NCBI RefSeq assembly: GCF_000283655.1 | Contig: NC_016587.1 | Location: 124,001-188,000 of the forward strand | Source: Azospirillum lipoferum 4B | GTDB taxonomy: Bacteria > Pseudomonadota > Alphaproteobacteria > Azospirillales > Azospirillaceae | Length of the DNA stretch: 64,000 bases | Direction of reading: 5' to 3' | Shown here: in pieces, positions 1-7,722 of the stretch | Numbering within the stretch: position 1 is the stretch's first letter | Layout of the letters: each line of letters opens with the position of its first letter | Program-made: the position numbers and the translations under genes | The notes under the pieces: generated by a model | The model's database searches: none | What the model was told of the DNA's origin: nothing | What the model saw: the letters and a program-made list of their open reading frames with translations, nothing else

Positions 1-186
1 CACAGCGACCGCCGCGGTTGCGGCGATGGCGAGCGGAGCGGGTGCCGCCGGCACGGTCAGGATGGCGCCGGCGGGGACTGCCAGCGGCTGCGCCGTCATC
101 AGCAGGGCGACGGCGGCGGCGCGCCATCGCTGTTTCCAGAGGTCCAGCGGCCGGGTGGGACACCGGGGCTTCGCGGTCTGCGTCAT
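1..186 (-). CDS. Secreted or membrane-anchored protein, N-terminus only (truncated by window edge)
   Basis: Sixty-two codons of a minus-strand frame run off the window start without a stop. The ATG follows a GAGAGG ribosome-binding site. The N-terminus has a basic stretch (residues 8-22, with several R and K) followed by a hydrophobic Ala/Leu/Val run, as in a signal peptide or signal anchor. It lies 130 bp downstream of plsC on the same strand, so it could be cotranscribed. Too little is visible to name a family. Confidence 0.5.
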   Translation of the reverse strand, partial: MTQTAKPRCPTRPLDLWKQRWRAAAVALLMTAQPLAVPAGAILTVPAAPAPLAIAATAAVAV

Positions 187-315
187 CCGTCCTCTCGCGC
201 GTCAACCGGAGCCGGTTCAACCGGCCCTCCCGGCGATTCGTTGCGCGAGCGTAGGCAGATACGCGGCGGTGCTCAAGGGATTAACCGCCGCGGCCCGCCG
301 GTTGCGGCCGAACCG

Positions 316-1098
316 TCACGACACGGCGGTCGCCGCCTGCTTGTTCCGCTCCGGCTCGGCCTGCGGCGGGCGGATGGTGGGCGGGCCGCCGGCAGCGGTG
401 ACGAGGCGGTCGCTGGCGGCCTCCAGCCGTTCCTCCAGATCGCGCATCGCCTCGGCGCGCGGACGGCCGGGAGGGATCGGCGGCAGGAACTCCACCACCA
501 CGGTGCCCGGACGCTTCAGGAAGCTGTGGCGCGGCCAATAGAGGCCGGCGTTCAGCGCCATCGGCACGATGGGGATCTTCAGGCTGTCATAGAGCATGCC
601 CACGCCGATCCGATAGGGCCGGTATGTGCCGGGAGCGACGCGGGTTCCCTGCGGGAAGATCACGATGGGCCGGCCTTCGTCGCGCACCGGGCGGGAGTTC
701 CGGATCAGCGACTTGATCGCCGCCCCGCCGGCGCCGCGGTCGACCGGGATCATCTTCGCCTTGGCGGCGTACCAGCCCCAGATCGGGATCCACATCAGCT
801 CCCGCTTTAGGATGATCGCCGGGTCCTTCACCAGAAGGTGGAGCTTCATCGTCTCCCAGGCCGACTGGTGCTTGGCCGCCAGCAGGAAGGGGCCGTCGGG
901 CAGGTTCTCGCGCCCGTGCACCTCGTAGCGGATGCCGACGAGCGTGCGCTCCAGCCAGCCGACGGTGCTGAGATACCATTTCACGACCGCGACCATCTGC
1001 GGACGCGGCAGCAGCAGCATCCACAGCAGGGCGAAGCACATCAGCGCGGTCCAGAGGTGGAACGCGATGTTGAAGGCAAGGGACCGGATCCAGATCAT
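316..1098 (-). CDS. plsC: 1-acyl-sn-glycerol-3-phosphate acyltransferase (PlsC family)
   Basis: The 260-residue protein acylates lysophosphatidic acid to phosphatidic acid at the inner membrane. An N-terminal hydrophobic segment covers residues 8-30. The acyltransferase motif I appears as HQSAWE (H77, E82), the HX4E variant of HX4D. Motif III is FPQGTR (148-153), and a proline-rich motif IV follows (KIPIVPMALN). The start was taken at the ATG that begins MIWIRSL, because the frame further upstream is antisense to ftsE. It is divergent from ftsE with about 150 bp between starts. The C-terminus carries a short polar tail rich in Pro and Ala. Family assignment is secure; acyl specificity is not visible. 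Confidence 0.9.
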   Translation of the reverse strand: MIWIRSLAFNIAFHLWTALMCFALLWMLLLPRPQMVAVVKWYLSTVGWLERTLVGIRYEVHGRENLPDGPFLLAAKHQSAWETMKLHLLVKDPAIILKRELMWIPIWGWYAAKAKMIPVDRGAGGAAIKSLIRNSRPVRDEGRPIVIFPQGTRVAPGTYRPYRIGVGMLYDSLKIPIVPMALNAGLYWPRHSFLKRPGTVVVEFLPPIPPGRPRAEAMRDLEERLEAASDRLVTAAGGPPTIRPPQAEPERNKQAATAVS

Positions 1099-1245
1099 GG
1101 CCGGCAACTTGTCAGGTCTTCGCCGACTTCTCAAGTATTCCGCGCTGTTGCGGCGATGGTGCCGCTGTGCGGGGCGGGGTGGACTCCGTCCCCCGCCGGG
1201 TGCATTGTCCCCGGCACGGAGGGTTGTCGTGGCTGTGGTGGGACC

Positions 1246-1986
1246 GTGATTCGTTTCGAAAATGTCGGCTTGCGGTACGGCACGGAGGCGGAGGTGCTGC
1301 GCGACATCAGCTTTACCCTGTTGCCGGGGTCCTTCCATTTCCTGACCGGTGCCAGCGGGGCGGGCAAATCGTCGCTGCTGAAGCTGATGTATCTGGCCCA
1401 CCGGCCGTCGCGCGGTCTGGTCACCCTGTTCGGCCGCGACATGGCGATGGCGACCCGCCGCGACCTGCCGGAGCTGCGCCGCCAGATCGGCGTGGTGTTC
1501 CAGGACTTCGCCCTGCTCGACCATCTGTCGGCGCTGGACAATGTGGCGCTGCCGCTGCGCATGGCCGGCACGCCGGAGGCAGACGTGGTCGCCCACTGCA
1601 CCGAGATCCTGCGCTGGGTGGGGCTGGGCAACCACCTGCACGCCAAACCGTCCACCCTGTCGGGCGGGCAGAAGCAGCGGGTGGCCATCGCGCGCTCGGT
1701 CATCAACCGGCCGCGGCTTCTGCTGGCGGACGAGCCGACCGGCAACGTCGACGACGGCATCGGCATGCGCCTGCTCTATCTTTTCGAGGAACTGTACAAG
1801 CTGGGAACCACCGTGGTGATCGCCACCCACAACGAGGCGCTGATCCGCCGTTTCGACCACCCGCGACTGCACCTCGACAATGGCCGGTTGATGGTGCTGC
1901 CTGCGCGCGGAAGCCGGGTTCATGATGGCCATGCGCCCGACGGCCGTGCCGGCGACACGCGCCCGCAAGAGTCGCGGTGGGAGTAG
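1246..1986 (+). CDS. ftsE: Cell division ATP-binding protein FtsE
   Basis: This 246-residue ABC ATPase partners FtsX at the division septum, where the complex controls peptidoglycan hydrolases. Visible motifs are Walker A GASGAGKSS (35-43), Q-loop VFQDF, signature LSGGQ (138-142), Walker B LLLADEP with catalytic E163, and H-loop H195. I chose the GTG at 1246 because homologues begin at IRFENV and the upstream frame overlaps plsC antisense. A C-terminal extension of about 25 residues after LHLDNGRLMVL overlaps the start of ftsX. The gene is translationally coupled to ftsX. Confidence 0.92.
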   Translation: MIRFENVGLRYGTEAEVLRDISFTLLPGSFHFLTGASGAGKSSLLKLMYLAHRPSRGLVTLFGRDMAMATRRDLPELRRQIGVVFQDFALLDHLSALDNVALPLRMAGTPEADVVAHCTEILRWVGLGNHLHAKPSTLSGGQKQRVAIARSVINRPRLLLADEPTGNVDDGIGMRLLYLFEELYKLGTTVVIATHNEALIRRFDHPRLHLDNGRLMVLPARGSRVHDGHAPDGRAGDTRPQESRWE

Positions 1987-2884
1987 CGGCATGGCGCTTC
2001 GTCCGGTCCGTCCCCGCTCCGACCTGCCGCTTGCGGTCGATCCTTCCTCGCGCTTCCTCGGCTGGATCACCGCGCTGATGGCCTTTCTTGCGGTGTTGGC
2101 GCTGGCCGGCGCCATGCTGGTGTCGGACATGGCGCAACGCTGGGACAGCGGCCTTGCCGGCGGGCTGACCGTGCAGGTGGCGCCGATGCCGGGCGCTCCG
2201 GTCGCGCCGCTGGGCGAGCGGGTGGAGGCGGCGGTGACCGTCCTGCGCGCCTTCCCCGGAATCCGGTCGGCCACCGTGCTGGGCGGGGGCGAGATCGCCC
2301 GGCTGCTGGAACCCTGGCTGGGGGCGGGGGCGTCGGACCCGCTGCTGCCGATGCCGCGGCTGATCGACGTCGCCGCCGACGGGCCGGTCGACGTCGCGGC
2401 CTTGCGGCTTCGCCTGACGTCGGCGGCGCCGGGGGCGACGCTGGACGACCATGCGGTGTGGCTGGCCGATCTGCGCTCCTTCGCCGGGGCGGTGCGGCTG
2501 GCGGCGCTGGGGGTGGTCCTGCTGATCGGGGCGGCGGCGGTGATGACGGTGGTCTTCGCCGTGCGCACCGGCCTTGCCATCCACCGTCCGGTGGTGGAAC
2601 TGCTGCACCTGATGGGCGCGACCGACCGCTATGTGTCCCGCCAGTTCGAACGGCATGTGGTGTCCTTGAGCCTGCGCGGCGGCGCCATCGGCCTGCTGCT
2701 GGCCGGCGGCACGCTGTTCGGGCTGTACCGGGCGTCCCAGGGGCTGCGGGCCAGCCTGCTGTCCGACCTGTCGCTGCAGCCCTGGCAGTGGGCGGTGCTG
2801 CTTCTGGTGCCGGGAATGCTGGCCCTGCTGGCGCTGGCGACCGCCCGCTGGACCGTCCTGCGCACGCTGGAGTCCATGCCGTGA
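1922..2884 (+). CDS. ftsX: Cell division protein FtsX (ABC transporter permease-like)
   Basis: The membrane partner of FtsE is 320 residues from this start. The topology matches FtsX: one transmembrane segment near residues 50-70, a periplasmic domain of about 130 residues, then three more membrane segments in the C-terminal half. Two starts are plausible. The ATG at 1922 overlaps ftsE by 65 bp and has GGAAG upstream. The ATG at 1991, just after the ftsE stop, has GGGAG upstream and gives 297 residues. The residue run LLHLMGATDRYVSRQFERH after the second membrane segment is typical of the family. It is followed after one base by the DUF218 gene. Confidence 0.9.
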   Translation: MMAMRPTAVPATRARKSRGGSSGMALRPVRPRSDLPLAVDPSSRFLGWITALMAFLAVLALAGAMLVSDMAQRWDSGLAGGLTVQVAPMPGAPVAPLGERVEAAVTVLRAFPGIRSATVLGGGEIARLLEPWLGAGASDPLLPMPRLIDVAADGPVDVAALRLRLTSAAPGATLDDHAVWLADLRSFAGAVRLAALGVVLLIGAAAVMTVVFAVRTGLAIHRPVVELLHLMGATDRYVSRQFERHVVSLSLRGGAIGLLLAGGTLFGLYRASQGLRASLLSDLSLQPWQWAVLLLVPGMLALLALATARWTVLRTLESMP

Positions 2885-2885
2885 G

Positions 2886-3536
2886 ATGGGGGGCGCCATG
2901 AGATCCGTGCACCGGCGGCGCAACGGGATGGTGGCGCGGGCGGTGGCCTATCTGCTGGCCGGCTCGCTGGTGGCGGCCGTCCTCTGGCTGGGCGGGCTGG
3001 TCTGGTACGCCGCCGACGTGCCGCGCTCATCCCCCGCCGGATCTGAAGCCGAACGGCAGACCGAGGCCATCGTCGTGCTGACCGGAGGCAGCAACCGGCT
3101 GGGCACCGGGCTGGAGCTGCTCGCCGCCGGACGGGCGAAGAAGCTGTTCGTCTCCGGCGTCTATGACGGCGTGGATGTGCAGGAACTGCTGAAGCTTTCC
3201 CGCCATTCCCCGACCGAGATGGAATGCTGCATCACGCTCGGCTATTCGGCGGACAGCACCATCGGCAACGCCTATGAGACGGCGGACTGGATGCGCGACC
3301 AGGGGTTCCGGTCGCTGCGGCTGGTGACCGCCAACTACCACATGCGCCGCAGCCTGCTGGAACTGTCGATGGCGATGCCCGACGTGGAACTGGTGCCCCA
3401 TCCCGTCGTCGCTCCCACCGTCCATCTGGACGAATGGTGGATGTGGCCCGGCACCGCGAACCTGCTGATCAACGAATACAACAAGCTGTTGGTGGTTGGC
3501 CTGCGCTGGATGGTGCATCGGGCGGTCAAGGGCTGA
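2886..3536 (+). CDS. YdcF/SanA-family DUF218 protein
   Basis: The 216-residue protein has one N-terminal membrane anchor (about residues 15-38) and a soluble DUF218 domain facing the periplasm. Family features visible are AIVVLTGGSNRL, LLAAGRAKKLFVSGV, and SADSTIGNAYETADW, followed by RSLRLVTANYHMRRS. Relatives (SanA, ElyC, YdcF) are linked to envelope integrity and polyisoprenoid or peptidoglycan metabolism. No reaction is established for this subgroup. It follows ftsX directly, and an alternative ATG lies at 2898. The ftsE-ftsX-DUF218 arrangement suggests a cell-envelope role. Confidence 0.85.
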   Translation: MGGAMRSVHRRRNGMVARAVAYLLAGSLVAAVLWLGGLVWYAADVPRSSPAGSEAERQTEAIVVLTGGSNRLGTGLELLAAGRAKKLFVSGVYDGVDVQELLKLSRHSPTEMECCITLGYSADSTIGNAYETADWMRDQGFRSLRLVTANYHMRRSLLELSMAMPDVELVPHPVVAPTVHLDEWWMWPGTANLLINEYNKLLVVGLRWMVHRAVKG

Positions 3537-3571
3537 CGGCAGGAACCGCGTTGAGAGCTGGGCGGGAAAGC

Positions 3572-3592
3572 GAATGAGAATGACTTGCAATT
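3572..3592. promoter_or_regulatory. Putative Fur-type iron operator upstream of hemP
   Basis: The segment GAATGAGAATGACTTGCAATT resembles proteobacterial Fur boxes (AATGAGAAT followed by a TTGCAAT-type half). It lies about 85 bp before hemP, a gene family normally repressed by iron. I assign this by similarity of motif and position; binding has not been shown. Confidence 0.5.
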
Positions 3593-3677
3593 GGTTCCGG
3601 ACGGGCGTAGTGTCCGGTTCAGGGTTCACGCCCGGACATCGCCGACCGCAACGTCCGTCCAGCAAGAAAGACACGCC

Positions 3678-3845
3678 ATGCACGACATCGCCGTCTCCGC
3701 TCCCGCTTCCTTCATCGCCGCGTCCCTGCCGGTGGTCGAATCCGCCCGTCTGATGTCGGGCAGCCGCGAGATCGTGATCCAGCACGCCGGGCAGAGCTAT
3801 CGCCTGCGCGTGACCCGCGCCAACAAGCTGATCCTCACCAAGTAA
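3678..3845 (+). CDS. hemP: Hemin uptake protein HemP
   Basis: This 55-residue protein ends with YRLRVTRANKLILTK, the diagnostic C-terminal signature of HemP. The preceding SREIVIQHAGQS matches the family's SxxLLxGxxxVxIxHxG region. HemP proteins accompany heme and siderophore uptake; in Burkholderia relatives HemP acts as a regulator of heme-receptor expression. Here it stands alone, between the DUF218 gene and copZ, with a Fur-like box upstream and a strong terminator downstream. The start is the ATG of MHDIAVSAP; a longer in-frame start at 3585 would overlap the operator. Confidence 0.85.
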   Translation: MHDIAVSAPASFIAASLPVVESARLMSGSREIVIQHAGQSYRLRVTRANKLILTK

Positions 3846-3884
3846 AAAGACCTTCAAAAGAACCTTCCGGGAATACGCCATCGG

Positions 3885-3924
3885 GAATGGGCGCCGGCCA
3901 TATGGCCCGGCGCCCATTCTTTTT
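3885..3924 (+). terminator. Rho-independent terminator of hemP
   Basis: An almost perfect 15-bp GC-rich stem runs from GAATGGGCGCCGG to CCGGCGCCCATTC, with a loop around ATAT and one bulged base. It is followed by TCTTTTTG. It lies 40 bp after the hemP stop and just before the convergent copZ stop, so it may also insulate copZ. Confidence 0.85.
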
Positions 3925-3936
3925 GCGGATGGCGCC

Positions 3937-4137
3937 TCACGCCCGGCCCTGCACCTCATAGCCGGCATCCTCGATGGCCTGGCGGACGGTCGATTCGTCG
4001 GCGTCGCCCTCGACGGTCACCTGGCCCTCCTTCAGATCGACCAGGGCGCGCTCGACCGACGGCAGCGCTTCCACCGCCTTGGTCACGGTCTGGGCGCAGT
4101 GGCCGCAGGACATTCCGGATACCTTCAACGTCAGCAT
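3937..4137 (-). CDS. copZ: Heavy-metal-associated domain copper chaperone (CopZ-like)
   Basis: The 66-residue protein is a single HMA domain. It has the Cu(I)-binding motif GMSCGHC (C11, C14) after the first beta strand, and the family's AVEALPSVERALVDL and AIEDAGYEV segments. It should bind cytosolic Cu(I) and pass it to an exporting P-type ATPase, which is not in this window. The ATG was chosen because the domain begins at LTLKVSGM and the MerR-type promoter lies just upstream; a longer open frame upstream would cross that promoter. A metal-specific role other than copper cannot be excluded. Confidence 0.9.
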   Translation of the reverse strand: MLTLKVSGMSCGHCAQTVTKAVEALPSVERALVDLKEGQVTVEGDADESTVRQAIEDAGYEVQGRA

Positions 4138-4180
4138 GGGTCTTCTCCCTTGGCGATGCGACGGCGCACGCAATCTGCAC

Positions 4181-4211
4181 AGGCTGGGCCTTCCAACGGT
4201 TGGAAGGTCAA
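4181..4211 (-). promoter_or_regulatory. CueR/MerR-type promoter and operator of copZ
   Basis: Read on the minus strand: TTGACC (-35), then a spacer holding the perfect dyad CCTTCCAACCGTTGGAAGG, then CAGCCT (-10, with the conserved A2 and T6). The gap is 19 bp, the over-long spacing typical of MerR-family copper-activated promoters. Escherichia coli copA has the same TTGACCTTCC/GGAAGG layout. It ends about 45 bp before the copZ start. Confidence 0.75.
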
Positions 4212-4359
4212 GCGGCATTCCACAAGTCGGCTCAACCGCCTTCCGAGATGATCGTTTCGCCTTGCCGTGGACGTCTATAATTCGAGACTTATTCTCTAAA
4301 AACAGACGGATCACTCTTGCGCAATCTCGATTATGAGACAGGCAGCTAGTCGTGGGGTT

Positions 4360-4378
4360 TTGTGTGCAATGCACAAAA
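4360..4378. promoter_or_regulatory. Dyad, probable activator/regulator site for the 3-hydroxybutyrate operon
   Basis: The 19-bp inverted repeat TTGTGTGCAATGCACAAAA has a perfect GTGCA-A-TGCAC core and two further matching pairs outside one mismatch. It sits about 50-65 bp upstream of the sigma-54 promoter, a distance compatible with an enhancer-binding protein or a GntR-type regulator. The binding protein is unknown. Confidence 0.5.
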
Positions 4379-4425
4379 TCAGCCTTATCAAAGATTTCCG
4401 CTGACACCATCGGGCCGTCCAATCC

Positions 4426-4441
4426 TGGCACAAGCCTTGCT
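4426..4441 (+). promoter_or_regulatory. Sigma-54 (RpoN) promoter
   Basis: TGGCACAAGCCTTGCT matches the RpoN consensus TGGCAC-N5-TTGCW at every position, with GG and GC exactly 10 bp apart. Transcription would start near 4452, leaving a 42-base leader before the first gene of the operon. Confidence 0.85.
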
Positions 4442-4493
4442 CTTATGGTTGTACCCCGCTCTCAGGGGACTGCCGCCATGAGAAAGCGCTCCG

Positions 4494-4928
4494 ATGCCGC
4501 TCGTCACCGCAACCTCTCATCTGCCCGTTCCAGCGCGCCGCGTGTGGCCGTTGGTCCGGTGGAACGGGGCGTTGGGCGACTGGTATCCCGGTGCGGTCTC
4601 CGTGATCGTGGAGGGGGCGGGGAAGGGCGCGCTGCGGCGTCTGCGGCTTTATGACGGGGCGCCGGTCGTCCATCGGCTGGAGCATGTCAGCCGCATCGAC
4701 GATGCCTACACCTATGCGGTGGTCGAAGGACCGTACCCGGTTGCCGACCTTCTGGCGCAGATCCGTCTGCGCGCCGATGGGGAACGGCAGGCCGCCCTGG
4801 ATTGGACCGCCACCTTCCGCCCGCTTTCCACCCACCCCAACCAGGGCGCGGAGGCGGAGGCGGAGCGCTTCGTCCGCGACCTTTACGACGCCGGCATGGC
4901 CCGGCTTCGCAGTCTGCTTCAGCCGTAA
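4494..4928 (+). CDS. SRPBCC (START-like) family protein
   Basis: The 144-residue protein has the Bet v1/START fold signature. It opens with ATSHLPVPARRVWPLV, then has a GDWYPGAVSVIVEG strand-turn, an RRLRLYDGAPVVHRLEHV hairpin, and a C-terminal long helix (AERFVRDLYDAGMARLRSLL). This fold binds hydrophobic ligands; the substrate here is unknown. It is the first gene after the sigma-54 promoter and precedes the GntP permease by 63 bp, so its role probably relates to hydroxybutyrate or acetoacetate use. GAGAAAG precedes the ATG. Confidence 0.75.
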   Translation: MPLVTATSHLPVPARRVWPLVRWNGALGDWYPGAVSVIVEGAGKGALRRLRLYDGAPVVHRLEHVSRIDDAYTYAVVEGPYPVADLLAQIRLRADGERQAALDWTATFRPLSTHPNQGAEAEAERFVRDLYDAGMARLRSLLQP

Positions 4929-4991
4929 ATCCCGAAAACACACCCGTGACGGTCACCGTCCGAAAAGAATAACCGAGGGAGCATCGTCCAA

Positions 4992-6383
4992 ATGAGTTTC
5001 CTGATCTGCGTGGGAGCGCTCGCGTTCCTGATGCTGGTCGCCTATCGGGGCTTCAGCGTCATCCTTTTTGCGCCCATCGCGGCGATGGGTGCCGTGCTGC
5101 TGACCGATCCGTCCGCCGTGCCGCCCATCTTCACCGGCCTGTTCATGGACAAGATGGTCGGCTTCGTGAAGCTGTACTTCCCGGTCTTCCTGCTGGGCGC
5201 GGTATTCGGCAAGGTGATCGAGCTGTCCGGCTTCTCCAAGTCGATCGTCTCGGCCGTCATCAAGCTGGTCGGGCGCGAGCGTGCTGTGACCTCCATCGTG
5301 CTGGTCTGCCTGCTGCTGACCTATGGCGGCGTGTCGCTGTTCGTCGTGGTCTTCGCCGTCTATCCCTTCGCGGCGGAGATGTTCCGGCAGAGCGACATCC
5401 CCAAGCGCCTGATCCCCGGCGTGATCGCGCTCGGCGCCTTCACCGTCACCATGGACGCGCTGCCGGGCACGCCGCAAATCCAGAACATCATCCCCACCAC
5501 CTTCTTCAAGACCGATGCCTATGCCGCGCCCTGGCTGGGCGTGATCGGCTCGATCTTCATCCTGGCGCTGGGGCTGCTCTATCTGGAATGGCGCGTGCGC
5601 TCGGCCATCGCGCGGGGCGAGGGCTACGGCAGCGGCCACAGCAACGAACCGGAGCCGGTCGCCTCGGAAGCGCTGCCGAACCCGATCCTGGCCCTGTCGC
5701 CGCTGGTCGCCGTCGGCGTGCTGAACAAGCTGTTCACCATGGGCATCCCCGGCATCTACGGCACCACCAGCGAGGTGGCGCTTACCCCCGGCGCCAAGCC
5801 GCTGGTGACGCAGGTCTCCTCCGTCGCCGGCATCTGGGCGGTGGAAGGGGCTCTGCTCTGCGGCATCCTGATGGTGCTGGCCTTCGCCTGGAAGCCGGTG
5901 TCCCAGCGCTTCGCCGACGGAACCAAGGCCGCCATCGGCGGGTCGCTGCTGGCCGCCATGAACACGGCGTCGGAATACGGCTTCGGCGCGGTGATCGCGG
6001 CGCTGCCGGGCTTTCTGATCATCCGCGACGCGCTGGCCGCCATCCCCAACCCGCTGGTGAACGAGGCGGTGACCGTCACCGCGCTGGCCGGCATCACCGG
6101 TTCGGCGTCGGGCGGCATGAGCATCGCGCTGGCAGCCATGGCCGACCAGTTCATCGCCGCCGCCAACGCCGCCGGCATCCCGATGGAGGTGCTGCATCGT
6201 GTCGCCTCCATGGCCAGCGGCGGCATGGACACCTTGCCGCATAACGGCGCGGTCATCACGTTGCTGGGCGTCACCGGGCTGACGCACCGGCAGTCCTACG
6301 GCGACATCTTCGCCGTCACCTGCATCAAGACGCTGGCGGTCTTCTTCGTGATCGCCGTCTATTACCTGACCGGGATCGTCTGA
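4992..6383 (+). CDS. GntP-family permease, probable D-3-hydroxybutyrate/short organic acid transporter
   Basis: This 463-residue integral membrane protein has about 12 hydrophobic segments. It shows GntP-family features: an LLTYGGVSLFVVVFAVYP segment, MDALPGTPQIQNIIPTTFF, and the C-terminal SMASGGMDTLPHNGAVITLL. These match the hydroxybutyrate-permease branch better than gluconate permeases. The next gene starts two bases after the stop, and the CoA-transferase and dehydrogenase that follow specify ketone-body catabolism. The start at 4992 follows a GAGGGAGC ribosome-binding region. Substrate is inferred from context. Confidence 0.87.
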   Translation: MSFLICVGALAFLMLVAYRGFSVILFAPIAAMGAVLLTDPSAVPPIFTGLFMDKMVGFVKLYFPVFLLGAVFGKVIELSGFSKSIVSAVIKLVGRERAVTSIVLVCLLLTYGGVSLFVVVFAVYPFAAEMFRQSDIPKRLIPGVIALGAFTVTMDALPGTPQIQNIIPTTFFKTDAYAAPWLGVIGSIFILALGLLYLEWRVRSAIARGEGYGSGHSNEPEPVASEALPNPILALSPLVAVGVLNKLFTMGIPGIYGTTSEVALTPGAKPLVTQVSSVAGIWAVEGALLCGILMVLAFAWKPVSQRFADGTKAAIGGSLLAAMNTASEYGFGAVIAALPGFLIIRDALAAIPNPLVNEAVTVTALAGITGSASGGMSIALAAMADQFIAAANAAGIPMEVLHRVASMASGGMDTLPHNGAVITLLGVTGLTHRQSYGDIFAVTCIKTLAVFFVIAVYYLTGIV

Positions 6384-6385
6384 CC

Positions 6386-7045
6386 ATGAAGAACAAACTC
6401 GTTTCCCTGGAAGAGGTCGTCTCGCGCATTCCCGACGGCGCTTCCCTGCTGATCGGCGGCTTCATGGCCGTCGGCGGCCCCAGCCGGCTGGTGGACGAAC
6501 TGATCCGCCAGGGCAAGCGCGACCTGACCATCATCGCCAACGACACCGCCCGGCCCAACAACGGCCTGGGCAAGCTGGTGGTGGAAAAGCTGGTGCGCCG
6601 CGTCGTCACCAGCCACATCGGGCTGAACCCCGAGACGCAGAAGCAGATGATCGCCGGCGACATCGAGGTGGAGTTGGTGCCGCAGGGTACGCTGGCCGAG
6701 CGCATCCGCGCCGGCGGCGTCGGCCTGGGCGGCGTCCTGACCCCCACCGGCGTCGGCACGATTGTGGAGGAGGGCAAGCGCACGGTCGAGATCGACGGCG
6801 TCACCTACCTGCTGGAGACACCGATCAAGGCCGACTTCGCGCTGGTCGCCGCCAAGCAGGCCGACCTGTACGGCAACCTGACCTACGCGCTGACCGCGCG
6901 CAACTTCAACCCGCTGATGGCGATGGCCGGCGCCACCGTGATCGCCGAGGCCGAGGACATCCTGCCGGTCGGCTGCATCCCGCCCGACGCGGTGATGACG
7001 CCGTCGGTTCTGGTCGACCACATCGTCACCGCAACGCCGCGCTGA
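6386..7045 (+). CDS. atoD: 3-oxoacid (acetoacetate) CoA-transferase subunit A
   Basis: The 219-residue alpha subunit of a family I CoA-transferase works with the next gene to move CoA onto acetoacetate. Visible family features are DGASLLIGGFMAVGGP near the N-terminus, NGLGKLVVEKLVRRVVTSHIGLNPETQ, the GTLAERIRAGGVGLGGVLTPTGVGT region, and KADFALVAAKQADLYGNL. It starts two bases after the permease stop, so translational coupling is likely. The symbol follows Escherichia coli AtoD; a ScoA name would be equally apt. Confidence 0.9.
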   Translation: MKNKLVSLEEVVSRIPDGASLLIGGFMAVGGPSRLVDELIRQGKRDLTIIANDTARPNNGLGKLVVEKLVRRVVTSHIGLNPETQKQMIAGDIEVELVPQGTLAERIRAGGVGLGGVLTPTGVGTIVEEGKRTVEIDGVTYLLETPIKADFALVAAKQADLYGNLTYALTARNFNPLMAMAGATVIAEAEDILPVGCIPPDAVMTPSVLVDHIVTATPR

Positions 7046-7062
7046 TCGGGGAGTATTGAGCC

Positions 7063-7710
7063 ATGGATGAAAAGACCCTGATCGCCAAGCGCGTCGCGCT
7101 GGAACTGATGGACGGCGACCTCGTCAACTTGGGAATCGGCCTGCCGACCCTGGTCGCCCGCTATGTCCCCGCCGGACGCCATGTGTTCTTCCAGTCGGAG
7201 AACGGCATCGTCGGCATGTCCGGCCCGATCACCGGGGCGGAGAACCACGACCTGACCGATGCCGGCGGTTCGCCCATCTCGGCCCTGCCGGGGGCGGCGT
7301 CCTTCGACAGCGCCTTCTCCTTCGGGCTGATCCGCGGCGGCCATCTGGACGTCACCGTGCTCGGCGGCCTGCAGGTGGACCGTGAAGGACGTCTCGCCAA
7401 CTGGATGGTGCCGGGCAAGATGGTGCCGGGCATGGGCGGGGCGATGGATCTGGTCACCGGCGCCCGCCGGGTGATCGTCGCCATGCAGCACAGCGCCAAG
7501 GGCGAACCGAAGATCGTCGAGCGATGCGCGCTGCCGCTGACCTCGGTCCGCCGGGTCGACCTGGTGGTGACCGACCTCGCCGTCATCGAGCCGACCGACG
7601 CCGGCCTCGTCTTGAAGGAAACCGCCCCCGGTGTCACCGTGGAGCAGGTGATCGCCAACACCGGGTGCGAACTGATCGTCGCTCCGGATCTCCGTCCCAT
7701 GCCGCTCTAA
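7063..7710 (+). CDS. atoA: 3-oxoacid (acetoacetate) CoA-transferase subunit B
   Basis: The 215-residue beta subunit carries the catalytic glutamate in FFQSENGIVG (E46), which forms the glutamyl-CoA thioester. The GIGLPTLV oxyanion loop lies at residues 24-31. The segment MVPGKMVPGMGGAMDLV and the C-terminal VEQVIANTGCELIVAPD are typical. With AtoD it activates acetoacetate produced by the downstream dehydrogenase. The spacing of 17 bp from atoD includes a GGGGAG ribosome-binding site. Confidence 0.92.
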   Translation: MDEKTLIAKRVALELMDGDLVNLGIGLPTLVARYVPAGRHVFFQSENGIVGMSGPITGAENHDLTDAGGSPISALPGAASFDSAFSFGLIRGGHLDVTVLGGLQVDREGRLANWMVPGKMVPGMGGAMDLVTGARRVIVAMQHSAKGEPKIVERCALPLTSVRRVDLVVTDLAVIEPTDAGLVLKETAPGVTVEQVIANTGCELIVAPDLRPMPL

Positions 7711-7722
7711 GGGTAAAGAACA

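Noticed and set aside
316-2580. A 754-codon minus-strand open frame covering plsC and the antisense of ftsE/ftsX
   Set aside because: Only the last 260 codons resemble a protein. The rest is low-complexity Arg/Pro/Ser-rich translation antisense to real genes, as expected at high GC.
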